Origin: Geothermobacter hydrogeniphilus
GTDB taxonomy: Bacteria; Desulfobacterota; Desulfuromonadia; Desulfuromonadales; Geothermobacteraceae
DNA length: 44,750 nt
Assembly (NCBI RefSeq): GCF_002898515.1
Contig: NZ_PPFX01000031.1
Location: forward strand, 1 to 44,750
Reading direction: 5' to 3'
The first letter of the stretch is position 1. Every line of letters starts with the position of its first letter. Under the pieces are notes generated by a model that had not been told where the DNA came from, made no database searches, and saw nothing but the letters and a program-made list of their open reading frames with translations. The position numbers were made by a program, and so were the translations under genes. Below, piece by piece: positions 23,765-31,006 of the stretch.

Positions 23765-23947
23765 ATGACAGCTCTCAAATCCCAAACCATGACCCATGAA
23801 GCCGGTATCAGTAAGGTTGAACGCAACCCGGTCGCCAACCTCTGGCTCGCTGCGCTGACCATCGTTCTGGCGCTTTTTGCGACCTGTACCCTGGTCCTGG
23901 TCGCCTGGCCCATCCTGGCCTGGATTGGTGCGAATTTCAACGGTTGA
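23765..23947 (+). CDS. Single-helix membrane protein at the end of the NrfD operon
   Basis: A 60-residue protein with one membrane helix (about 26-52, LWLAALTIVLALFATCTLVL onward). The ribosome site AAGGAGG precedes the ATG at a proper distance, which supports its being a true gene. By position it may be an accessory subunit of the NrfD/ferredoxin/cytochrome complex. No family recognised. Confidence 0.65.
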   Translation: MTALKSQTMTHEAGISKVERNPVANLWLAALTIVLALFATCTLVLVAWPILAWIGANFNG

Positions 23948-23964
23948 GCCATGTTGTGTGGGAA

Positions 23965-24001
23965 CCGGAGTCAGGAGTCGCTTCGCGGCTCCCGGCTCCG
24001 G
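23965..24001. terminator. Hairpin between convergent genes
   Basis: CCGGAG (23965-23970) pairs with CTCCGG (23996-24001) and encloses a second stem around a TTCG loop. No T-run follows on either side, but it separates the sigma-54 operon from the convergent gene at 24025 and could act for both. Confidence 0.4.
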
Positions 24002-24024
24002 AAGTGGAGAAGGTGCTGCCTGGA

Positions 24025-24492
24025 TCAATCCTGGGTGGCGCCGAAAGAAATGAGGTCGAACAGGCTCTGGTTAAGTTGGGCCAGCAGGTAGATCAGGATG
24101 GAGTGCAGAAGACTGACCAGCCATGGAATGATAAGAGAATACTGGCTGAAAAAATCGTGAATGAAGAGCAGACCGCCGATCCACCAGATCACCAGCACGG
24201 CACCGGCAATCGCCTTGACCCATTCGATACAGAAAACTATCAATTTGAACAGCCAGGGGGGCTCCATGCGGTCCGGAAGTCCCGCGAGATGTTCGGTTCG
24301 GGTGCGGTAGCAGCTGCGAAACAGAACCGCCATCAGGTAGGAGAGGGTCAGGAAGACAAAGAACCAGGTGGGAGTCGGCTGCCAGGGGTGTCCGCCGAAC
24401 AGCCCGGGAAGCAGGTAAAGGCCCCCCATGTGCAATGCGAACAGGACGGTGTAACGTTCACTTGAAATGACGGTCAGGGCTTTTTGCCACAT
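24025..24492 (-). CDS. Four-helix membrane protein of unknown function
   Basis: A 155-residue protein with about four membrane helices (around 14-34, 41-60, 84-108 and 118-142). The protein is rich in Trp and Leu; no heme-ligand His pair or other motif is placed convincingly, so a cytochrome b561-like role was considered but not adopted. It is convergent with the sigma-54 operon and has no operon partner. No ribosome site beyond a weak GAGG is seen. Confidence 0.65.
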   Translation of the reverse strand: MWQKALTVISSERYTVLFALHMGGLYLLPGLFGGHPWQPTPTWFFVFLTLSYLMAVLFRSCYRTRTEHLAGLPDRMEPPWLFKLIVFCIEWVKAIAGAVLVIWWIGGLLFIHDFFSQYSLIIPWLVSLLHSILIYLLAQLNQSLFDLISFGATQD

Positions 24493-24780
24493 GCCGATGC
24501 CTCATTTGTTCTAATGAAGTCCGGGTAGCAAGATGTGGTACTTACCATTCAATTTTACTAATATACCGCAGATTCATCTCTTTGACCATCCCTGAATTAC
24601 TGATTCGGGGATGGTTTTCGGCATTCTCTTCTCAATGTAAATAATCGGCCGCCATCCCGGCCGTCTTTATTCTGGATTCGTGCCGTTGCCGCAGGTCTGC
24701 GGAATCTGCTATGGTTCGGCCCAGTGAATCAACTGCTGCGACAATGCGGTTTCGCCATTTGAATAGCCAAGGATGATGAC

Positions 24781-24848
24781 CTCGCAAAATGTCCGCACCC
24801 CGTTGTTGTGCGAAAATTTTGCTTAGCCATCGGTAGAGAATTTGCGAG
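24781..24848 (+). promoter_or_regulatory. Alternative stem-loops in the leader of the NtrC-type regulator
   Basis: GCAAAAT (24784-24790) pairs with ATTTTGC (24816-24822), with an inner CGCAC/GTGCG stem at 24794-24812. The overlapping CTCGCAAA (24781-24788) can instead pair with TTTGCGAG (24841-24848), next to the ribosome site AAGGA. The two structures exclude each other, as in an attenuator or translational switch; overlapping protein operators are the alternative. The remaining gap 24493-24780 shows nothing clear. Confidence 0.4.
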
Positions 24849-24866
24849 ACCATCAAGGATGACATT

Positions 24867-26234
24867 ATGCAACAGGGCTGGATTCTGGTTTGTGACGACG
24901 AGCAGGAGATTCTGGATTTTCTACGCGCCATGCTCGAATCGCGCGGGTTTCAGGTCGATACCTTTGCCGGTGGGGCGCCGCTGCTGAAGATGCTGCAGGA
25001 GCAGCGTGACGCCCAGCCCGACCTGGTGCTGCTCGATGTGAAGATGCCGGGGACGGACGGTATGGAGGTGCTGCGCCGCCTGCGGGTGATGCAGCCGCAG
25101 TTGCCGGTGGTGATGATGAGCGCCTTTGCCACCGTGCGCGGCGCCGTCGACTGCATGAAACAGGGGGCCCATGACTACCTGATCAAACCCTTCTTCGCCG
25201 ATGAACTGTTTGCTCTGGTTGACAAGATTATTGAGCGTAACCGCCTGGTGACCGAGAACCGTTCGCTCAAGGCCGAGATCCGCCGGCGTTTTGATCCGGA
25301 CCAGGTCATTTTTCGCAGCAGTGCTTTCCGCAAGGTCGTTGACCTGGCCAGGAAAGTCGCGCCGAGCGAGGCGAGCGTTCTCATCCAGGGGGAGAGCGGT
25401 GTCGGTAAGGAACTGGTCGCTTCGACCATCCACTACAGCAGCCGGCGCAATGAAGAGCGTTTTCTGACCATCAACTGTGCGGCGCTGACCGATACGCTGC
25501 TGGAAAGTCAGCTCTTCGGTTACATCAAGGGCGCTTTTACCGGGGCGGCGGCCAATCATCGCGGGCTGGTCGAGGAGGCCGACGGCGGTACCCTGTTTCT
25601 CGATGAGATCGGTGATATCAGCGCCGCCCTGCAGGCCAAACTGCTGCGGGTGCTCCAGGAAAAGGAGTTCATCCCGGTCGGTTCGACCAAGGTCCGCAAG
25701 GCCGATGTCCGTTTTATTGCCGCCACCAACAAGGACCTGGAGGCCGAAGTCCGGCTTGGCAATTTTCGCGAGGATCTCTTCTACCGCCTCAATGTGGTGA
25801 CCCTCAAGGTTCCTCCGCTGCGTGAGCGTAAAGATGACGTTCCGCCGCTGGCACAGTTTTTCATCAAGAAATATTCGCCGCGTGGCGATCAGGGCATCAC
25901 CTCCGAGGCGCTTTCTCTGCTGGTCAGCTACCACTGGCCCGGCAATGTCCGGGAACTGGAAAATGTCATCGAGATGGCCACCATCCTCGCCGAGGGAGAT
26001 GTCATCGACGTCGCCCACCTGCCGGTCAAGATCTCCGAGGGAGGTCCGGTCGAATTTTCCCTGCCCGGGGAGCAGCTGTCTCTCGAAGATGTCGAGCGGC
26101 TTTACATCGAGCAGGTCTACCGTCAGACCGGTTATCACAAGCTCAGGACCAGCGGCATTCTCGGAATCGCCCGGAAGACGTTGGACAGAAAGATCAAGCA
26201 ATACAACATCACTAAGGAGCAGGGCGGCCGATAA
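24867..26234 (+). CDS. NtrC-family sigma-54-dependent response regulator
   Basis: A 455-residue regulator with receiver domain (about 1-120; DDEQEILDF, phosphoacceptor in LVLLDVKMPGTDG, MMSAFAT, LIKPF), AAA+ domain (about 145-375; Walker A GESGVGKE, a consensus GAFTGA loop, GTLFLDEIGD, FREDLFYRLNVV) and a C-terminal Fis-type helix-turn-helix (HKLRTSGILGIARKTLDRKI). It would activate a sigma-54 promoter when phosphorylated. Its cognate kinase is not adjacent; the PAS kinase at 31007 is a candidate. The last codons (QGGR and TAA) lie in an interspersed repeat. It precedes the hydrogenase operon in the same direction, but no -24/-12 site was found before that operon. Confidence 0.93.
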   Translation: MQQGWILVCDDEQEILDFLRAMLESRGFQVDTFAGGAPLLKMLQEQRDAQPDLVLLDVKMPGTDGMEVLRRLRVMQPQLPVVMMSAFATVRGAVDCMKQGAHDYLIKPFFADELFALVDKIIERNRLVTENRSLKAEIRRRFDPDQVIFRSSAFRKVVDLARKVAPSEASVLIQGESGVGKELVASTIHYSSRRNEERFLTINCAALTDTLLESQLFGYIKGAFTGAAANHRGLVEEADGGTLFLDEIGDISAALQAKLLRVLQEKEFIPVGSTKVRKADVRFIAATNKDLEAEVRLGNFREDLFYRLNVVTLKVPPLRERKDDVPPLAQFFIKKYSPRGDQGITSEALSLLVSYHWPGNVRELENVIEMATILAEGDVIDVAHLPVKISEGGPVEFSLPGEQLSLEDVERLYIEQVYRQTGYHKLRTSGILGIARKTLDRKIKQYNITKEQGGR

Positions 26235-26250
26235 GCATCCGCCTGCTGCG
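26221..26250. repeat. Partial interspersed repeat overlapping regulator stop codon
   Basis: AGGGCGGCCGATAAGC and CCGCCTGCTGCG match the beginning of the full units at 26251 and 26392. The regulator's final Gly-Gly-Arg codons and TAA stop are within this piece. Confidence 0.6.
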
Positions 26251-26375
26251 AGGGCGGCCGATACGCACGCATCTGCTGCGTTGCTCCCGCACCTCGTCAT
26301 TCCGACGTAGCTGCCGCTACGCCTCATTTCTCGGCGCGTGAGACGCCTTGCATCTACGCACGTCTCAACCGCCTT
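26251..26375. repeat. Interspersed palindrome-ended repeat, copy 3
   Basis: This unit starts AGGGCGGCCGATACGC, carries the core CCGACGTAGCTGCCGCTACG and ends in CGTCTCAACCGCCTTC, with inverted ends. It is related to the copies in the hyp region at 16942 and 17078. Confidence 0.8.
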
Positions 26376-26391
26376 CAACGGTGGTGAGGGG

Positions 26392-26514
26392 AGGGCGGCC
26401 GATACGCACCCGCCTGCGGCGTTGCGCTCAGCCTTCACTCCTCGACGTAGCTGCCGCTACGCCTGTGGTTTCAGTCTTCGTGTGCCTTGCATCTGACGAC
26501 GTTTGAGCCGCCTT
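26392..26514. repeat. Interspersed palindrome-ended repeat, copy 4
   Basis: This unit starts GAGGGCGGCCGATACGC, has the core CTCGACGTAGCTGCCGCTAC and ends GTTTGAGCCGCCTTG. With copy 3 it forms a tandem pair with a short spacer between the regulator and the hydrogenase operon. Confidence 0.8.
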
Positions 26515-26560
26515 GAACCGTATGTGGTGAATTGGTGAGCGGTCTCTTTATCCCTCCCGC

Positions 26561-26590
26561 TTGACCCGGCAAAGCCCCCTTGCGTAGACT
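26561..26590 (+). promoter_or_regulatory. Possible sigma-70 promoter of the hydrogenase operon
   Basis: TTGACC (26561-26566) and TAGACT (26585-26590) are separated by 18 bases, immediately downstream of repeat copy 4. If used with the TTG start at 26603 the leader would be only a few bases long, so either the later TTG at 26624 is the start or this promoter is not the right one. Confidence 0.35.
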
Positions 26591-26602
26591 GAAGCCTCCT
26601 GT

Positions 26603-28537
26603 TTGCGAAAGAAATGGTTCCTCTTGGACAAAAACGAAGCTCTCCAGATCCAGCCCCGGCCCGGTCAGCCTGAAAAACAGGCTGGACCCGGTGCCTGGTA
26701 TCTCCTCTCCCGCGGTGATATCGACCGGTTGGTGCGTTCCCTGAGTGTCGCCTACGAGGTGGTTGGTGCCCGGATGAAGGATGGACGCTACACGCTCGAC
26801 CGCATCAGCGATCCGGCCGAGCTGGAGCTTGAATTCCCGCCGCGGGTCCATTCGCCGAAAAAATTCCTTTTTCCCAACTGGGAAAAATTGTTTCGTTTCC
26901 GGCTCGGTGGCAAAGTGATGCTGGAAGCCGAAAAGGCTGCCGTGCCGCGGGTGATCTTCGGCATGCACCCCTGCGACCTGCACGCGGTGCAGGTCCTCGA
27001 CGACTGTCTGTTTGAAGGGGAGGCCGACAGTACCTACCAGGCCAAGCGTCAGGCAACGGTACTGATCGGTGTCGACTGCGAGCCGGACGCGTTCTGTTTC
27101 TGTACCAGTCTCGGCACTGACAAGATCGACAGTGGATTCGATCTTTTTCTCCATCGTAGCAATGATGGGTACCTGGCCCGGGTCGGTTCGGCCCGTGGTC
27201 TGCGTCTGTTGCGCCGGTATCTGCCGGAAATCCGCGAGGTTGACAATCCACAACTGCCTCCGGCCGGCAAAAGCTGTCAGCGCAGCATCCGTTTTCCGAT
27301 GGAATCGCTCGCTCCGGTGCTGGGCGAAGTCTATGACCACGCCATCTGGCAGGAGATCGGTGAGCGCTGTCTCGGCTGCGGTTCCTGCAATCTACTCTGC
27401 CCGACCTGCTACTGTTTCAATGTCCAGGATCGGCTGGATCTCAATCTGCAGGGCGGCGAGCGGGTGCGAACCTGGGATTCCTGCCAGTTCGACCAGTTCA
27501 CCAGGGTTTCCGGCGGCAGTGATTTCCGCCCCGACCAGACTGACCGCCAGCGTCATCGATTCTTTCGCAAGTACAAGTACCTGTGGGAAAAACACCAGCG
27601 CACCGCCTGTGTCGGCTGCGGCCGCTGCGCCCGCGAGTGCCTGGCCGGGATCGACAACACGGAGGTTCTCAACAGCCTCTTCGCCGAACAGGTCGCGGCC
27701 GAGCAGAGTCCCTCTCCCGGTCTTGAATACCAGCCGCAGATGGCCGAGCTGTTGTCGGTCGATTCTCTCACCGGGCGGGAGAAGCTGTTCCGCCTGCGGC
27801 TTCCCGAGCCGGTCTCTTTCCGTCCCGGTGCCTTCATGCAGGTCTCGGTGTTCGGCGTCGGTGAAGCGCCTTTGACCATCGCTTCAGCGCCCGATGCCGA
27901 CGGCCACGAAATAGAGCTGGTGGTCCGTTCCAAGGGGAGCCTGACCCGGGCGCTGCATCGGCTCAAGGCTGGTGACGCCATCGGTGTGCGCGGTCCCTTC
28001 GGTAACGGTTTTCCGGTCGAGGAGTTCGTCGGCCGGGATGTGCTGCTGGTGGCCGGCGGTATCGGCCTGGTGACCCTGCGTTCTCTGCTGCTGACCATCC
28101 TTGCCCGACGCGGGGAGTTCGGCCGGGTGATGCTGCTTTACGGCTCTCACAGCATCGACCAGGCCCTGTTCCGGGATGACCTGAAGCGCTGGCATTTGGG
28201 GGATCAGCTCGACTGCCGCTTCGCGGTGCAGCATTTCGGTTCCCAGTGGGGAGTGACCGGCGGGGATATCACCCACCTGTTCCGGGATCTCGATATCGTA
28301 CCGGCGCGCGCGGTGGCGGCGGTTTCCGGTCCGGCGGTGATGTATCGCAACGTCAATCCGCTGCTGTTCGGTCTCGGTTTCACCACCGAGACCATTTACC
28401 TGAACCTGGAACGGCACATGAAGTGCGGACTCGGCAAGTGCGGGCGGTGCCAGATCAACGATATCACGGTCTGCCAGTGCGGGCCGATTTTCCCCTACAG
28501 CCAGGTACAGCACCTGCGCGAGGCGATTGAACGATGA
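26603..28537 (+). CDS. Fused HydB-HydG hydrogenase subunit (4Fe-4S plus FAD/NAD(P)/2Fe-2S)
   Basis: A 644-residue fusion. Residues about 1-370 are HydB-like (CLGCGSCNLLCPTCYCFNVQD with WDSCQ, then CVGCGRCARECLAGI), two [4Fe-4S] sites. Residues about 375-644 are HydG-like: FAD barrel (RPGAFMQVSVFG, APLTIASAP), NAD(P) domain (VLLVAGGIGLVTLRSLL) and a [2Fe-2S] motif CGLGKCGRCQIND with CQCGP. It would connect the hydrogenase to an NAD(P)H pool. In archaeal sulfhydrogenases these are two proteins. The start is uncertain: no ATG fits, and TTG at 26603 or 26624 is used. The stop overlaps the next ATG by four bases. The separate homologues are at 1536-2498 and 4519-5355. Confidence 0.88.
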   Translation: MRKKWFLLDKNEALQIQPRPGQPEKQAGPGAWYLLSRGDIDRLVRSLSVAYEVVGARMKDGRYTLDRISDPAELELEFPPRVHSPKKFLFPNWEKLFRFRLGGKVMLEAEKAAVPRVIFGMHPCDLHAVQVLDDCLFEGEADSTYQAKRQATVLIGVDCEPDAFCFCTSLGTDKIDSGFDLFLHRSNDGYLARVGSARGLRLLRRYLPEIREVDNPQLPPAGKSCQRSIRFPMESLAPVLGEVYDHAIWQEIGERCLGCGSCNLLCPTCYCFNVQDRLDLNLQGGERVRTWDSCQFDQFTRVSGGSDFRPDQTDRQRHRFFRKYKYLWEKHQRTACVGCGRCARECLAGIDNTEVLNSLFAEQVAAEQSPSPGLEYQPQMAELLSVDSLTGREKLFRLRLPEPVSFRPGAFMQVSVFGVGEAPLTIASAPDADGHEIELVVRSKGSLTRALHRLKAGDAIGVRGPFGNGFPVEEFVGRDVLLVAGGIGLVTLRSLLLTILARRGEFGRVMLLYGSHSIDQALFRDDLKRWHLGDQLDCRFAVQHFGSQWGVTGGDITHLFRDLDIVPARAVAAVSGPAVMYRNVNPLLFGLGFTTETIYLNLERHMKCGLGKCGRCQINDITVCQCGPIFPYSQVQHLREAIER

Positions 28538-29271
28538 AGCCGAAAGTCGGGTTTTTTGATTTCACCGGTTGCGAAGGCTGTCAGTTGACGGTCCTCAACC
28601 TTGAGCGGGAGCTGCTCGATCTGGTCGAGTTGATGGAGATCGTCGAATTTCGTGAGATCAGCTCGGACCAGGGCGAGGCGCTCGACATCGCCTTTGTCGA
28701 AGGGAGTATCTGCAGCTCCGCGGAGATCCGCCGCCTCAAAGCGATTCGCGCCCGCAGCCGGCAGCTGTTCGCTCTGGGCGCCTGTGCCGACACCACCGGC
28801 ATCAACGCTCTTTGCACGGACAGGACCTCGGAACAGCTGGTGGGGGAAGTCTACGGGACGGCGGTCGGCCATCTGCGATACCGGCATCCCCGGCCGCTGG
28901 AGGCCTTCGTCAAGGTCGACGGCCGGGTCCCCGGCTGCCCGATCGACGGCCGGGAATTTCTTGCCATCCTCCAGTCCCTGTTGATCGATCGGATGCCTGA
29001 GCTGCCGACCTATGCTGTCTGCGCCGAATGCAAGCTGCTGGAGCTGCCCTGTACCTTCGAACGCGGAGTGGTCTGCCTCGGGCCGTTGACCCGTGCCGGC
29101 TGCGACGCCCATTGCATCGCCGAGGGTGACCGCTGCCGCGGCTGTCGCGGCCAGGTCGACGCGCCCCGCTCCGGCCCCTATTACCGGATTCTCGAAGAAC
29201 ACGGCCTGAGTGAGGAGGATATCCTCAATGAGTTGCGCATCTTCAACCTGAGCGGGGAGAAGCGGGGATGA
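28534..29271 (+). CDS. [NiFe]-hydrogenase small (delta) subunit
   Basis: A 245-residue small subunit of the cytoplasmic group 3 type, without the Tat signal of periplasmic enzymes. The proximal cluster ligands are seen in FTGCEGCQLTV near residue 12, in LGACADT and in VPGCPIDG. Extra cysteines in the C-terminal half (YAVCAECKLLELPCTF, RAGCDAHC and RCRGCRG) fit additional [4Fe-4S] clusters. It passes electrons from the nickel-iron site to the fused HydB-HydG protein. It overlaps both flanking genes by four bases, so the operon is tightly coupled. Confidence 0.93.
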   Translation: MKPKVGFFDFTGCEGCQLTVLNLERELLDLVELMEIVEFREISSDQGEALDIAFVEGSICSSAEIRRLKAIRARSRQLFALGACADTTGINALCTDRTSEQLVGEVYGTAVGHLRYRHPRPLEAFVKVDGRVPGCPIDGREFLAILQSLLIDRMPELPTYAVCAECKLLELPCTFERGVVCLGPLTRAGCDAHCIAEGDRCRGCRGQVDAPRSGPYYRILEEHGLSEEDILNELRIFNLSGEKRG

Positions 29272-30545
29272 AAATTGCTGTCCAGCACCTGGCCCGCATC
29301 GAGGGGCATGCCAACCTGGTGATCGACAGCGCGCGCGGCACATTGCGTGAGCTGCGGCTTGAAATCGTCGAGTCGCCCCGCTTTTTCGAGGCGATGCTGA
29401 AAGGCAAACATTACACCGAAGTGGCCCCCATTGCCGCGCGCATCTGCGGGATCTGCTCCAATTCTCATACCCTGGTTTCGCTCTGTGCCACCGAGCAGGC
29501 GCTCGGTATCGAGGTCAGTGAACAGACCCGTATCCTGCGCCTGCTGCTGGCCCATGGGGAAATTCTGCAGAGTCACCTGCTGCAACTCTTTTTCCTGGCG
29601 ATTCCCGATTACTACGGGGTTTCGAGTATTCTGCCGCTGGTGCGCAGTGAACGCGCCCTGGTCGGCCATGCCCTGCAGCTGAAAAAACTGGCCAATGATA
29701 TCTGCCGGATTGTCGGCGGCCGCCCGGTGCACCCGGTGACGCCGACGGTCGGCGGATTTTTGCGGCTGCCGGAGGCGGCCGAACTGCAGGGACTGCGTCG
29801 CGACCTGGTCGCGGCATTGCCCGATCTGGAAGCGAGCGTTGATATTTTCGCCGCCCTCGATTACCCCGATTTTGAACGGGAAACGGAATACTTTTCCCTG
29901 CGCGGTGACGGAGACTATCCAATTTTCGGCCGGCGCCTGGTTTCCAGTGCCGGGGTTGACTGCGCGGTGGCGGATTACCAGCAGGTGATCGAGGAATACC
30001 TGGTGCCGCATTCAAACGCCAAATTCGCCCGCCTGTCGGGAGAAAGTTTCATGGTCGGCGCGCTGGCGCGGTTGCGGAACAATTTCGACCATCTCTCGCC
30101 GATGGCGACCCAGGTCGCCGCGGCCCTGGAGGTCGGACCGACCACCTGCAATCCCTACCGGATTCTGGCGGCGCGCCTGGTGGAGGTAGTCCATGGCGTC
30201 GAGCGGGCCATTCATCTGATCGACGATCTGCTGCTTGCCGGCCTGGCGCCGGAAGAGCTGCCGACACCCAAGGGGCCGGGCTGGGGCGCGGCGGCTATCG
30301 AGGCCCCCCGCGGCCTGCTTTTCCACGCTTATCGCTATGCCGCCGATGGACGTATCGAACAGGCCGACTGCGTGATTCCGACGGCCCAGAACCTGGCCAA
30401 TATTGAAGCCGACCTGCGTGCCCTGGTGCCGCAACTGCTGTCGTCCGGGCGCGAAGAGCTGACCCGTCAGTGTGAAAAACTGATCCGCGCCTATGATCCC
30501 TGTGTCAGTTGCTCAACCCACCTGTTGACCGTTGACTTCGCCTGA
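29268..30545 (+). CDS. [NiFe]-hydrogenase large (alpha) subunit, group 3 type
   Basis: A 425-residue catalytic subunit. The nickel ligands are in the N-terminal motif ARICGICSNSH (about residues 58-68) and the C-terminal motif DPCVSCSTH. Seven residues (LLTVDFA) follow the last His, the peptide expected to be cut by the maturation protease after nickel insertion. The start MKIAVQHLARIEGHA is typical for group 3. The enzyme oxidises or produces H2 in the cytoplasm. Its end overlaps the start of the maturation protease gene by 14 bases. Confidence 0.95.
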   Translation: MKIAVQHLARIEGHANLVIDSARGTLRELRLEIVESPRFFEAMLKGKHYTEVAPIAARICGICSNSHTLVSLCATEQALGIEVSEQTRILRLLLAHGEILQSHLLQLFFLAIPDYYGVSSILPLVRSERALVGHALQLKKLANDICRIVGGRPVHPVTPTVGGFLRLPEAAELQGLRRDLVAALPDLEASVDIFAALDYPDFERETEYFSLRGDGDYPIFGRRLVSSAGVDCAVADYQQVIEEYLVPHSNAKFARLSGESFMVGALARLRNNFDHLSPMATQVAAALEVGPTTCNPYRILAARLVEVVHGVERAIHLIDDLLLAGLAPEELPTPKGPGWGAAAIEAPRGLLFHAYRYAADGRIEQADCVIPTAQNLANIEADLRALVPQLLSSGREELTRQCEKLIRAYDPCVSCSTHLLTVDFA

Positions 30546-30993
30546 GCTGCTCATTATCGGTGTTGGCAGCCCGTTGATGGGGGACGATGGTATCGGCGTG
30601 ACGGTCGCTGAACGTCTTGCCGGGGAGCCTCTTCCGGCCGGGGTGGCCGTGGTCGAGGCCGGCACGATCGGCCTCGGACTGCTCGATCTCTGGCAGGGGT
30701 ATGAACGGGTCTGGCTGGTTGATGCCGTGCGCATGGGGCGGAGTCCCGGAAGCTGGCGCTGGCTGGATGCCGCCGATCTGCTCTGCCTGGAGCCGGGTGG
30801 TTTTGATGCCCATGCCGGGCCGGCCGGTGTTCTGCAGCTGGCCATGGCTCTTGACGCGTTGCCGCAGGAGTTCAGTCTGCTCGCGGTCGAGCCGGGTTTG
30901 GTTGAGCGGAGGATGGGGCTGTCGATGGCGGGTCGTCGCGGTGTCGCTGCCGCCCTGGCGGAGTTGCGGCGGCGGCTGGAGTGTGGCGAATAA
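30532..30993 (+). CDS. Hydrogenase maturation protease (HycI/HyaD family)
   Basis: A 153-residue endopeptidase that removes the C-terminal peptide of the large subunit after nickel insertion. It shows LIIGVGSPLMGDDGIG with the metal-sensing Asp, the VVEAGTIGLGLLDL segment, LVDAVRMGRSPG with the second Asp, and SLLAVEP near the end. The conserved third ligand His is in FDAHAGPAG. The start is the TTG at 30532 inside the large-subunit gene, the only one that gives the full N-terminus; overlap translation is usual for this pair. Confidence 0.93.
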   Translation: MTSPELLIIGVGSPLMGDDGIGVTVAERLAGEPLPAGVAVVEAGTIGLGLLDLWQGYERVWLVDAVRMGRSPGSWRWLDAADLLCLEPGGFDAHAGPAGVLQLAMALDALPQEFSLLAVEPGLVERRMGLSMAGRRGVAAALAELRRRLECGE

Positions 30994-31006
30994 TCCGGGT
31001 CAGGAA

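Noticed and set aside
24025-24492. Cytochrome b561-like protein
   Set aside because: Four helices are present, but histidines are not placed as two ligand pairs in the helices, so only a general membrane-protein call is given.
24921-26438. 505-codon open frame on the minus strand
   Set aside because: It is antisense to the NtrC-type regulator and runs into interspersed repeats; low-complexity, no motif.
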